The notes beneath the pieces are model-generated. The model had not been told where the DNA came from. It made no database searches and saw nothing but the letters and a program-made list of their open reading frames with translations. Made by a program: the position numbers and the translations under genes. Below are positions 1 to 7,097 of a stretch of 10,689 nt of DNA, piece after piece (position 1 is the first letter of the stretch; each line of letters starts with the position of its first letter). The stretch is from GCA-2687515 sp046582475 (GTDB lineage Bacteria > Pseudomonadota > Alphaproteobacteria > Rhodospirillales > UBA2165). The stretch is taken from contig JAYGEH010000533.1 of NCBI GenBank assembly GCA_046582475.1, forward strand, positions 1 to 10,689, given 5' to 3'.

Positions 1-1
1 G

Positions 2-928
2 CGCCATTACCCGGCCCTGACCCATGGCCGGCTGGAGAAGATGCTGCGCACCGGCCAAGTCCGTCTCGACGGCAAGCGCGTGCGCGCCAATGCGCGCATC
101 GCCGGCGGCCAGATCATTCGCGTGCCGCCGGTGCCCGCCGATGCGGGAATAAGGAAAAACAAATCCGCTCCGGTCAGCGCCGGCGATGCGGTCGCCATCA
201 GAGAATCGGTTCTTTACCGGGATGATCATCTCATTGCCATCAACAAACCGCCCGGGCTGGCCGTGCAGGGCGGCACCGGAACGTCGCGCCATGTGGACGC
301 CATGCTCGATGCGCTCCGGTTTGATAGGCGCGACCGGCCGCGTCTGGTGCACCGGCTGGACAGGCATACATCGGGCGTTTTGCTGATCGCCCGCGACGTC
401 TCGGCGGCGGCCCATTTCGCCGAAGCCTTCCGCTCCAAGCGCGCCTTGAAAGTCTATTGGGCGCTGGTTGCCGGAAACCCCAGGCAGGAAATCGGCACCA
501 TCGAGGCACCCATCAAGAAAGGCGGCGGCGGTGGGGGAGGCGGCGGCGAGCGGGTCTACAGGTCTCGGGAAGGCAAGCCGGCGACGACTAATTATATGAT
601 GGTCGATCGCGCCGGCGGCAAGCTTGCCTGGCTGGCGCTTAGCCCGGAAACCGGCCGCACCCATCAATTGCGGGTGCATTGCGCGATGATCGGAAACCCG
701 ATTCTTGGTGATGGCAAATATGGCGGCAAGGGTGCATTTCCGGCCGGCACCGAGGGTATTTCACGAAAAATGCATCTGCACGCGCGCTGGATACGGGTCT
801 TTGGCATGAACGGCGAGCTGATCGAGGTGACCGCCCCCTTGCCGGAGCATATGAGCGCGGCTTGGAAATTTTTTGAGTTTGATGAAACCACGCCGCCCAT
901 GCCGCTTGCCGAGGTTGACGGGTTTTGA
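2..928 (+). CDS. rluC: RluC-type 23S rRNA pseudouridine synthase (5' partial)
   Basis: Isomerises specific uridines of 23S rRNA to pseudouridine in the cytoplasm. The reading frame is open from base 2, and the codons before the ATG at 41 read RHYPALTHGRLEK. These residues continue the RNA-binding S4 domain (MLRTGQVRLDGKRV follows), so the true start lies upstream of the window and ATG 41 is internal. The catalytic domain follows: LAINKPPGLAVQGG-like entry motif (ATG-relative residues about 65-78), catalytic Asp in HRLDRHTSG (Asp codon 359-361), and the C-terminal ETGRTHQLRVH motif near 648-680. The S4 domain ending in IRVPP favours RluC over RluA. RluD is less likely but not excluded. A run of nine glycines is coded at 521-547 between the catalytic segments. 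The stop overlaps the next gene by four bases. The site specificity of the enzyme is inferred from the family. Confidence 0.9.
   Translation, partial: RHYPALTHGRLEKMLRTGQVRLDGKRVRANARIAGGQIIRVPPVPADAGIRKNKSAPVSAGDAVAIRESVLYRDDHLIAINKPPGLAVQGGTGTSRHVDAMLDALRFDRRDRPRLVHRLDRHTSGVLLIARDVSAAAHFAEAFRSKRALKVYWALVAGNPRQEIGTIEAPIKKGGGGGGGGGERVYRSREGKPATTNYMMVDRAGGKLAWLALSPETGRTHQLRVHCAMIGNPILGDGKYGGKGAFPAGTEGISRKMHLHARWIRVFGMNGELIEVTAPLPEHMSAAWKFFEFDETTPPMPLAEVDGF
521..547 (+). repeat. Nine-glycine codon run inside rluC
   Basis: Nine consecutive Gly codons, mostly GGC with GGT, GGG and GGA in the middle, follow a Lys-Lys pair. They sit in a loop that in RluC relatives is usually short and Gly/Arg-rich. 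Mixed codons argue against a pure slippage tract, although the flanking GGC triplets are repetitive. Confidence 0.9.
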
Positions 929-1608
929 GCGGGTTGGATTTGAAATTGCTGGTCCTCGATTGCGACGGCACGCTGGTCGATTCGCAGACCGCCATTGTCG
1001 AAACCATGCAGGCCGCGTTCGCCGAGAACGGTATCGCCCGGCCAAGCGCCGGAAGTATCCTGCATTTAGTCGGGCTCGAACTGTTGCAATCCATCGGAAT
1101 TCTGGCGCCGGCCCTGGGTCCCGCGGTCCACCGGAAAATCCTCGCCTCTTACCGGGAATATTCGGCCATAAAAAGGGCCGACGCGGGTTGGCGGGAGCCC
1201 TTATATCCGGGCGCGCTGGACGCCATGAAGGCGTTGGATGATGCTGGTTGGCTGATGGGCGTGGCGACCGGAAAATCCAGGGCCGGTCTGGATCGGGTTT
1301 TGCATGGCTATGAAATCGACCATCATTTTTGCACCCTGCAAACCTCGGACATCGCGGCCGGCAAGCCGAACCCGGATATGCTGCTCCGCGCGCTAGCTGA
1401 ATCCGGGGCCGATGCGGGGCGCGCCGTCATGGTCGGCGACACCACCTATGATATGGAAATGGCGGTGAATGCAAATATTCATGCCATCGGCGTCGGTTGG
1501 GGGTACCATGATGCGGGCGCGTTGACATCGGCCGGCGCGGCCATGGTGATCGACCGGTTTGATCAATTGCCCGATGCCGCCGCCCGGCTTATAGAGAATT
1601 CCGCGTGA
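925..1608 (+). CDS. HAD-IA family phosphatase (phosphoglycolate phosphatase-like)
   Basis: A 227-residue haloacid-dehalogenase hydrolase, probably acting on a small phosphorylated metabolite in the cytoplasm. All four HAD motifs are visible. Motif I is DCDGT with nucleophile Asp12 and Asp14. Motif II is Thr115 in VATGKS. Motif III is Lys147 in GKPNPDM. Motif IV is GDTTYDME with Asp172 and Asp176. The stretch between motifs I and II fits a helical C1 cap of the Gph/PGMB type. The start is TTG at 925, which overlaps the rluC TGA (TTGA) and gives the expected short N-terminus before motif I. A TTG at 934 is the only close alternative. In Alphaproteobacteria a HAD protein of this kind commonly sits between rluC and the ATP12 gene, so it belongs to a conserved housekeeping neighbourhood. 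The substrate cannot be told from sequence. Confidence 0.88.
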   Translation: MSGLDLKLLVLDCDGTLVDSQTAIVETMQAAFAENGIARPSAGSILHLVGLELLQSIGILAPALGPAVHRKILASYREYSAIKRADAGWREPLYPGALDAMKALDDAGWLMGVATGKSRAGLDRVLHGYEIDHHFCTLQTSDIAAGKPNPDMLLRALAESGADAGRAVMVGDTTYDMEMAVNANIHAIGVGWGYHDAGALTSAGAAMVIDRFDQLPDAAARLIENSA

Positions 1609-3869
1609 AAAAATGGATCCGCATCCTGGCTGTCTTGATCGTGGCCGTCGCCGCCCTCGGCATCGGCGGCGTCGCCATTCTGGTGGCCGTCGATACCGGC
1701 AAGATCAGGGACTTGCTTAGCGAGCAGGTGCAAAAAGCGACCGGGCGGGCGCTGGTCATCAACGGCGATCTGAACCTCGCCATTTCGCTTCGCCCGTCGG
1801 TGATCGCAAACGACGTGACCTTCGCCAACGCCGCATGGGGCTCAAGCCGGTCCATGGTTTCGCTCAGCCGGCTCGAGGTCGGTCTCGATCTGGTGCCGCT
1901 GTTGAAGGGTGAGATCCATTTTACCAATGTGTTGCTGGTGGAGCCCAAAATTCTTTTGCAGCGGCGCGCCGATGGCCGCGGCAATTGGCAATTCGGGCCG
2001 GCAAAAGCATTGGCCGCGCCCGGCGGCAAGCCGGGCGCCGCGCCGGTCATTCCCCGGCTTGGGCAGGTGGAAATCCAGAACGCCAAATTCACCTTCAAGG
2101 ATCAGGCCAAGGGCCAGGAATTCGAAATCACGGTGAAGCAATTGTCCCTCGACGGCGAAGACCCATCGGGGCAATTGGAGCTGACCCTGGCAGGGGCGTT
2201 CTCCGGCGCAGCGTTCACGGTTGCGGGCAGCCTCGGCAGGCTGGACCTGCTGGCCGCCGACCCAGCCTCGTACCCCATCGATTTGTCGATCCGGGCCTTA
2301 AGCACCCAAATTAGCGTTCAGGGCAGTGTCGGGCGGCCACTCAGCGCCCCCAATTTTGATCTGGGTTTGCGCGCCAAGGGCGATGACATCAGTGCCACTA
2401 TCGACGGGTTGAAGGCGTTTCTGCCGGGCACCGGGGTGCCTCCGGTCCCGAAGATCGGAGGATTCGAATTTTCAGGGCGCTCGCTCGGCGGTCCGGACGA
2501 TCCGCGCCTGCGGGATATAAAATTTTCCCTCGGGACTGCTGAAGAATTCAATATCACCGGCGGCGGCTCGATTACCTGCATCGCGCGCGCGCCGGAAATC
2601 AACATGCGGCTGGCGGTCAATGGCAGCGATCTCAGGCCCTTTTCCGGTTTGGCCGGCGTGGATTTTCCGAAGGGTCCGGGTTATATGGTTGCCGCGGCGC
2701 TGGCCATCAAACCGGGTGAAATATCGGTCACGGATCTGGTGGTCGTTTTCGGTGCCAGTAAATTGAAAGGCAGCGCCAGCCTGTCTCTGATCGGCGCGGT
2801 GCCCGCCGTCCAGGCCGATCTGACATCGGAAACGTTTGATCTCAACGATATTCTCGCCGTGCTCCCGAAGGCAGAAATTACGGGCGCGCCGAAACCCGAT
2901 ACGAAGCGCCTGTTTGCGGACGATCCACTGCCCCTGGCGCCGCTGAAGCTGGTCAATGGAGAGGTGACGTTAAAAGCCAAGCGGGTGGTTGCCGGCCCGG
3001 CGCCGATCAACGATCTGAAGGTCCGCATCAAGATCAACGATGGCAATCTTTCCTTGGCGCCGGTCTCGGCGCGAATTTCCGGCGGCAAGCTGGACGCCAA
3101 CGTAACGTTGCACGGCGCCGCACCGAACCTGAAGGCCCGGCTCAAATTGAAAGGCCTCGATCTCGGTGCCCTGTTAAAGGAGATGCAGCTCACCAATATC
3201 GTTTCGGGCAAACTGGACGGGACGGTTGATTTGGCCGGGTCCGGCGCATCGGTGCGCGCCATTATGGCGGGGCTTAACGGACGCACCGAAATTGTCATGA
3301 CCGATGGCCGCATCGAAAGCAAATATGTGGATTTGATCGCCGCCGATCTGGTGCGCGCCATCATGCCCTGGGCCCATCACGCCAAGGACACCAAGATCAA
3401 CTGTCTGGTCAGCCGGTTTGATATCAAGAACGGCATCGCCAAAAGTACCGGGTTGTTGTTCGACACCGAGAAGATGACCATAACCGGTGGCGGCCAGATC
3501 AATTTGCGCTCTGAAAAACTGGATATGCAGATCAAGCCTCATGCCAAGGATGCCAGCCTGGTCAGCCTATCGGTGCCCATTGATATTGGTGGCACCCTGA
3601 AATCCCCTTCCGCCCGGCCGAGCACCGCCGCCTTGGTCAAGGGCGTCGCCGGCTTGGCGTTGACGGCGATAAATCCGCTGGCCTTGCTGGCGCTCACTGT
3701 CAGCGCCGGCGAGTCCGATAAAAATCCCTGCATCGCGGCGCTGGAAAAAGCCCGGTCGGTCAAACCCAAAACCACCCTGGCGGCGCCAGCAGATCAGAAA
3801 TCCGGCAATCCCATCGAAGCGATTTCAAAAGGCATCGGCGGTGCCTTGAAGTCGCTGTTCGGCAAATAG
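1605..3869 (+). CDS. AsmA family envelope protein
   Basis: A 754-residue AsmA-like protein, a family linked to outer-membrane assembly and lipid homeostasis, and more recently to bridge-like lipid transfer. It starts MKKWIRIL with one transmembrane segment (about residues 5-29). The N-terminal AsmA pattern follows, with GRALVINGDLNL (about 47-58) and LEVGLDLVPLLKGEI (about 90-104). The middle is beta-rich and repetitive. The C-terminal AsmA signature runs from about 540 to 710: GLNGRTEIVMTDGRI, a pair of cysteines (Cys600 in INCLV and Cys709 in NPC) and GGGQINL. The cysteine pair is usual in this family and could form a periplasmic disulfide. A hydrophobic stretch near 676-700 precedes a Lys/Ala-rich tail. 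The GTG start overlaps the upstream TGA (GTGA), which suggests translational coupling. Its position between the HAD gene and the ATP12 gene looks like an addition to a common gene order. Confidence 0.88.
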   Translation: MKKWIRILAVLIVAVAALGIGGVAILVAVDTGKIRDLLSEQVQKATGRALVINGDLNLAISLRPSVIANDVTFANAAWGSSRSMVSLSRLEVGLDLVPLLKGEIHFTNVLLVEPKILLQRRADGRGNWQFGPAKALAAPGGKPGAAPVIPRLGQVEIQNAKFTFKDQAKGQEFEITVKQLSLDGEDPSGQLELTLAGAFSGAAFTVAGSLGRLDLLAADPASYPIDLSIRALSTQISVQGSVGRPLSAPNFDLGLRAKGDDISATIDGLKAFLPGTGVPPVPKIGGFEFSGRSLGGPDDPRLRDIKFSLGTAEEFNITGGGSITCIARAPEINMRLAVNGSDLRPFSGLAGVDFPKGPGYMVAAALAIKPGEISVTDLVVVFGASKLKGSASLSLIGAVPAVQADLTSETFDLNDILAVLPKAEITGAPKPDTKRLFADDPLPLAPLKLVNGEVTLKAKRVVAGPAPINDLKVRIKINDGNLSLAPVSARISGGKLDANVTLHGAAPNLKARLKLKGLDLGALLKEMQLTNIVSGKLDGTVDLAGSGASVRAIMAGLNGRTEIVMTDGRIESKYVDLIAADLVRAIMPWAHHAKDTKINCLVSRFDIKNGIAKSTGLLFDTEKMTITGGGQINLRSEKLDMQIKPHAKDASLVSLSVPIDIGGTLKSPSARPSTAALVKGVAGLALTAINPLALLALTVSAGESDKNPCIAALEKARSVKPKTTLAAPADQKSGNPIEAISKGIGGALKSLFGK

Positions 3870-4580
3870 ATGGCCAAAATCGACGGCGCCAAGCGGTTCT
3901 ATGAGCGCGCCGAAACGGTTGTCAAATCCGGTGAATATTCGGTGGCCCTCGATGGCCGCGCCATCAAAACACCGGCAGGGTTGGACTTGATTCTGCCGAC
4001 CGAACGGCTTGCCGGGGCGGTAGCCGATGAATGGAACTCCCAAGGCGAAACCATCGATGCCGCCACCATGCCCATGTTCCGGAGCGCCGCCACGGTGATC
4101 GACCGGGTGGCGCCGCAGCGGGCCGAAGTGATCCAAGTCACCCTCAAATTCGGTGAGACCGATCTTTTGTGCTACCGGGCCAAGGCACCGGAAGATTTGA
4201 TCCAGCGCCAGTCGAAAAGCTGGCAGCCCTGGCTGGATTGGGCGGCGCGTGCCCTCGGCGCCGAAATGGCGGTGACCACCGGTATCGTTCCCATCACCCA
4301 GCCCACCGCCGCCGTCGCTGCTCTTCGGGCCGCCCTCGAGGCTCTCGGCGATTACCAATTGATGGGCGTATCCGCCGCCGCCGCCGCCGCCGGATCGCTG
4401 ATCCTGGGCCTGGCCCTTGGGGCCAATGCTTTGGCGCCGGGGGAAGCCGCCGCCCTGGCCTTGATCGATGATCTTTACCAAGCCGAACGCTGGGGCGACG
4501 ACGCCGAAGCGGAGCGCAATCGCCGCCGGGTGCGGAGCGAAATTGATGACGCCGCCCGCTTCATGGAGCTTTGCCGGTAA
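3870..4580 (+). CDS. ATP12 family F1-ATPase assembly chaperone
   Basis: A 236-residue bacterial homologue of mitochondrial Atp12, which in yeast binds the F1 alpha subunit before the alpha3beta3 hexamer forms. Family hallmarks are present in order. They are KRFYE (8-12), LDGRAIKTPA (27-36), EWNSQ (54-58), ETDLLCYRA (96-104), WQPWLDWA (118-125), SLILGLALG (176-184) and YQAERWGDDAEAE (203-215). The ATG directly abuts the AsmA stop (TAGATG) with no spacer and only a weak ribosome-binding site, so translation probably relies on coupling. Within bacteria this family is essentially alphaproteobacterial, which makes the gene the best lineage marker here. A run of six GCC alanine codons precedes the SLILG helix and looks compositional. 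Confidence 0.93.
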   Translation: MAKIDGAKRFYERAETVVKSGEYSVALDGRAIKTPAGLDLILPTERLAGAVADEWNSQGETIDAATMPMFRSAATVIDRVAPQRAEVIQVTLKFGETDLLCYRAKAPEDLIQRQSKSWQPWLDWAARALGAEMAVTTGIVPITQPTAAVAALRAALEALGDYQLMGVSAAAAAAGSLILGLALGANALAPGEAAALALIDDLYQAERWGDDAEAERNRRRVRSEIDDAARFMELCR

Positions 4581-4652
4581 GCAATTATTATGGATTTGCA
4601 GGTATCTCGGGTTTAATAGACTAGAGGCGGCGATTTTCAAGGGGCGAGAACC
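4581..4652 (+). promoter_or_regulatory. Leader of pccB with Shine-Dalgarno; possible weak promoter
   Basis: This 72-base gap separates the coupled block from pccB. AAGGGG at 4639-4644 lies eight bases before the ATG at 4653 and fixes that start. TTTAAT at 4612-4617 matches five of six bases of a sigma-70 -10 box, but no acceptable -35 lies 16-18 bases upstream. A separate pccB promoter is therefore possible but unproven. No terminator hairpin with a T-run was seen in the gap, so read-through from the ATP12 gene is also possible. Confidence 0.35.
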
Positions 4653-6185
4653 ATGTACGAAATCATCCGGCAACTGGAAGAGCAGCGGGCGCGGGCGCGG
4701 GCCGGGGGCGGGCGCAAACGGGTCGATGCCCAGCACGCGCGCGGCAAGCTGACGGCGCGCGAACGCATCGATCTGTTGTTGGATCCGGACAGCTTCGAAG
4801 AATGGGACATGTTCGTCGAACACCGCTCCACCGATTTCGGCATGGAAAAGAAATCGGTGCCCGGCGACGGCGTGGTCACTGGCCACGGCGCCATCAACGG
4901 CCGCACGGTGTTCGTGTTCAGCCAGGATTTCACCGTGTTCGGCGGCTCGCTTTCCGAAACCCACGCCGAGAAGATCTGCAAGATCATGGATCAGGCCATG
5001 CGCGTCGGCGCGCCGGTGATCGGCATCAACGATTCTGGCGGCGCCCGCATCCAGGAAGGCGTCTCGTCCCTGGCCGGCTATGGCGACGTGTTCCAGCGCA
5101 ACGTCATGGCGTCCGGCGTGGTGCCGCAAATCTCCTTGGTCATGGGCCCCTGCGCTGGCGGCGCCGTCTATTCGCCGGCGACCACCGATTTCATATTCAT
5201 GGTCAAGGATACCTCCTACATGTTCGTGACCGGCCCCGACGTGGTGCGCACCGTCACCCACGAAGAGGTAACCCAAGAGCAATTGGGCGGCGCCAATACC
5301 CACACCACCAAATCGGGCGTCGCCGACGCCGCCTTTGAGAACGATGTGGACGCCATCGAACAGGTGCGCCGCTTCCTGGATTTCCTGCCCTCGTCGAACC
5401 GGGAAATGAGCCCCCTGATGCCCACCGACGATCCGGCCGGGCGCGAAGAGCCGTCCCTGGATACGGCCATCCCGGAAAACTCCAACGAGCCCTATGACGC
5501 CAAGGGGATCATTCGCAAAATCGTCGATGAGGGGAATTTCTTCGAGATTCAGGAAAACTACGCCCGCAACATGGTCATCGGCTATGGCCGCATGGAGGGC
5601 GCCACCGTCGGCATCGTCGCCAATAATCCCATTGTGCTGGCCGGCTGCCTGGATATCGATTCCTCGGTCAAGGCGGCGCGTTTTATCCGCTTTTGCGATT
5701 GCTTCAATATTCCCATCGTCATGCTGGTCGACGTGCCCGGATTTTTGCCCGGCACCCAACAGGAATATGGCGGGCTAATCCGGCACGGCGCCAAGCTGCT
5801 CTACGCCTTTGCCGAGGCGACCGTGCCCAAGGTGACGATCATTACCCGCAAGGCCTATGGCGGCGCCTATATCGTCATGGGCTCGAAGCATTTGCGCGGC
5901 GACGTCAACTACGCCTGGCCCAGCGCCGAGATCGCGGTGATGGGCTCCAAGGGCGCCGTCGAGATCATCTTCCGCGAAGACATCGACGATGCCGAGCTTA
6001 TTCAGGAGCGCGAGCGCGAATATCAGGAACAGTTCGCCAATCCGTTCCGAGTGGGCTCCCGCGGCCATATCGACGACGTGATCATGCCCCACAACACCCG
6101 TTTCCGCATTTGCCGGGCGCTCCGCATGCTCAAGGGCAAGCAGCAGGAAAACCCCTGGAAGAAGCATGGGAATATACCGCTATAG
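4653..6185 (+). CDS. pccB: Propionyl-CoA carboxylase beta (carboxyltransferase) subunit
   Basis: A 510-residue carboxyltransferase subunit that moves the carboxyl group from carboxybiotin to an acyl-CoA. With propionyl-CoA it makes (S)-methylmalonyl-CoA, feeding odd-chain fatty acid, branched amino acid and propionate carbon into succinyl-CoA. The length and the start MYEIIRQLEEQ match full-length PccB. The N-terminal crotonase-like domain has NDSGGARIQEG (126-136) and the first oxyanion region GPCAGGAVYSPA (165-176). The C-terminal domain has DVPGFLPGTQQEYGG (360-374) and the second oxyanion region KAYGGAY (400-406). The C-terminus PWKKHGNIPL closely resembles human PCCB. At residue 407 (ATC, 5871-5873) the usual PCC Asp is Ile, as in acetyl-CoA-type subunits. 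No pccA or methylmalonyl-CoA mutase gene is in the window, so the biotin-carrying partner is coded elsewhere. The gene faces the minus-strand hydrolase with 15 bases between stops. Confidence 0.94.
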   Translation: MYEIIRQLEEQRARARAGGGRKRVDAQHARGKLTARERIDLLLDPDSFEEWDMFVEHRSTDFGMEKKSVPGDGVVTGHGAINGRTVFVFSQDFTVFGGSLSETHAEKICKIMDQAMRVGAPVIGINDSGGARIQEGVSSLAGYGDVFQRNVMASGVVPQISLVMGPCAGGAVYSPATTDFIFMVKDTSYMFVTGPDVVRTVTHEEVTQEQLGGANTHTTKSGVADAAFENDVDAIEQVRRFLDFLPSSNREMSPLMPTDDPAGREEPSLDTAIPENSNEPYDAKGIIRKIVDEGNFFEIQENYARNMVIGYGRMEGATVGIVANNPIVLAGCLDIDSSVKAARFIRFCDCFNIPIVMLVDVPGFLPGTQQEYGGLIRHGAKLLYAFAEATVPKVTIITRKAYGGAYIVMGSKHLRGDVNYAWPSAEIAVMGSKGAVEIIFREDIDDAELIQEREREYQEQFANPFRVGSRGHIDDVIMPHNTRFRICRALRMLKGKQQENPWKKHGNIPL

Positions 6186-6188
6186 CGG
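6177..6188. terminator. Short palindrome at the convergent gene junction
   Basis: CCGCTATAGCGG is a perfect 12-base palindrome that includes the pccB stop codon. It lies between the convergent ends of pccB and the hydrolase. As RNA it could form only a 4-base-pair stem with a TATA loop. No T-run follows on the plus strand, and only TATATT follows on the minus strand. A role as a weak bidirectional terminator is a guess from position. Confidence 0.2.
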
Positions 6189-6200
6189 GGCGAGGCAGTC

Positions 6201-7088
6201 CTAGGGATCGGAAGCCGACAAAATGCCATCGGTGATGGAGCGGGGATCGCGCGTTTGCCAGCGCCCGGACTCGACGCGGTGGAAGAAATCGGAAACGAAC
6301 ATATTGAACAAGGCCGGCTCTTCCAGATTGCAGGCGTGCCCGGTGGCGGGCAGCAAAACCAGCGCCGACGTGAGGATGCACCGCTTCATGAACAGCCCCG
6401 CATCGAGGCAAGGCTCGTCCTCGTCGCCGTTGATGATCAATGTGGGCACCGATAGCGCGCGCATCCGGTCCTCAAGATCATAGAGCGACGGGCGCAGGCG
6501 CTGGACGCCGCGCATGGTGGCCGCCGAGCCCTCGCTGGAATGCTCCTGCAGCTGGCTTTTAAATTCCTGCCAGCCCCTCGGATCCTTGTTCTGGAATTGC
6601 ACCCGCGTCGGGCCGGCGGCGTAGGTTTCGGCAAAGACCTCCATGGTTTCGCTTTCGATGCGATCCGCCGCCGCCGTGGTTTCGCGGACGAATTGCTCGC
6701 GCACATCGGGCCCGGCGCCATAGCCGCAGCCGGCCACGATCAGCGATAACGCCCGCTCCGGATAGGCGATGCCGAAATGCAAGCTGGCAAAGCCGCCCAT
6801 GGAGAGGCCGACGATATGGGCGCGTTCGATTCCGAGCCCGTCGAGCACCGCCAGGATATCATCGCGGGCATGATCCTGGCTGTACATGTCGGCGCCGGTC
6901 GGCACATCGGACGGCGGAAAGCCGCGGGCGTTGAAGGCGATGCAGCGGTAGGCCCTCGCGAAATGGCGCATCTGCGGCTCCCAGGAACGGGCATCGCCGG
7001 CGAACTCGTGCACGAAAATCACCGGCGTTCCCGACCCGGTTTCGAAGTAATGCAGATTTACGCCGTCGCTGGTTTTCAATTCTGGCAT
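6201..7088 (-). CDS. Alpha/beta hydrolase, probable catabolic hydrolase
   Basis: A 295-residue alpha/beta-hydrolase-fold protein with no signal peptide. The core strand and oxyanion segment is TPVIFVHEFAG (21-31). The nucleophile elbow is GLSMGG with Ser96. The probable acid is Asp224 in NGDEDEP and the probable base is His251 in ATGHACNLEEP. The overall pattern resembles 3-oxoadipate enol-lactonases and meta-cleavage-product hydrolases, but this superfamily is too broad to name a substrate. The ATG at 7088 is supported by AGGGAG (complement of 7094-7099), five bases upstream and overlapping the stop of the Rieske gene. Only nine bases separate the two genes, so they are almost certainly co-transcribed. 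The hydrolase probably acts on a product or side group of the oxygenase substrate. The last 20 or so residues are polar and extend past the usual fold. Confidence 0.85.
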   Translation of the reverse strand: MPELKTSDGVNLHYFETGSGTPVIFVHEFAGDARSWEPQMRHFARAYRCIAFNARGFPPSDVPTGADMYSQDHARDDILAVLDGLGIERAHIVGLSMGGFASLHFGIAYPERALSLIVAGCGYGAGPDVREQFVRETTAAADRIESETMEVFAETYAAGPTRVQFQNKDPRGWQEFKSQLQEHSSEGSAATMRGVQRLRPSLYDLEDRMRALSVPTLIINGDEDEPCLDAGLFMKRCILTSALVLLPATGHACNLEEPALFNMFVSDFFHRVESGRWQTRDPRSITDGILSASDP

Positions 7089-7097
7089 GGCAACTCC

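Noticed and set aside
2681..3364. 227-codon minus-strand frame opposite the AsmA gene
   Set aside because: It is a shadow of the AsmA reading frame, with a Ser/Arg/Pro-rich product and no motif.
4370..4391. GCC triplet repeat in the ATP12 gene as a possible phase-variable tract
   Set aside because: It codes a short alanine helix entry. Triplet changes would not shift the frame, and GC-rich alanine runs are common.
3825..5759. 644-codon open frame on the minus strand, opposite the ATP12 and pccB genes
   Set aside because: Its product is a Gly/His/Asp-rich sequence without recognisable motifs. It lies fully antisense to two well-identified genes, and long antisense frames are common in GC-rich coding DNA.
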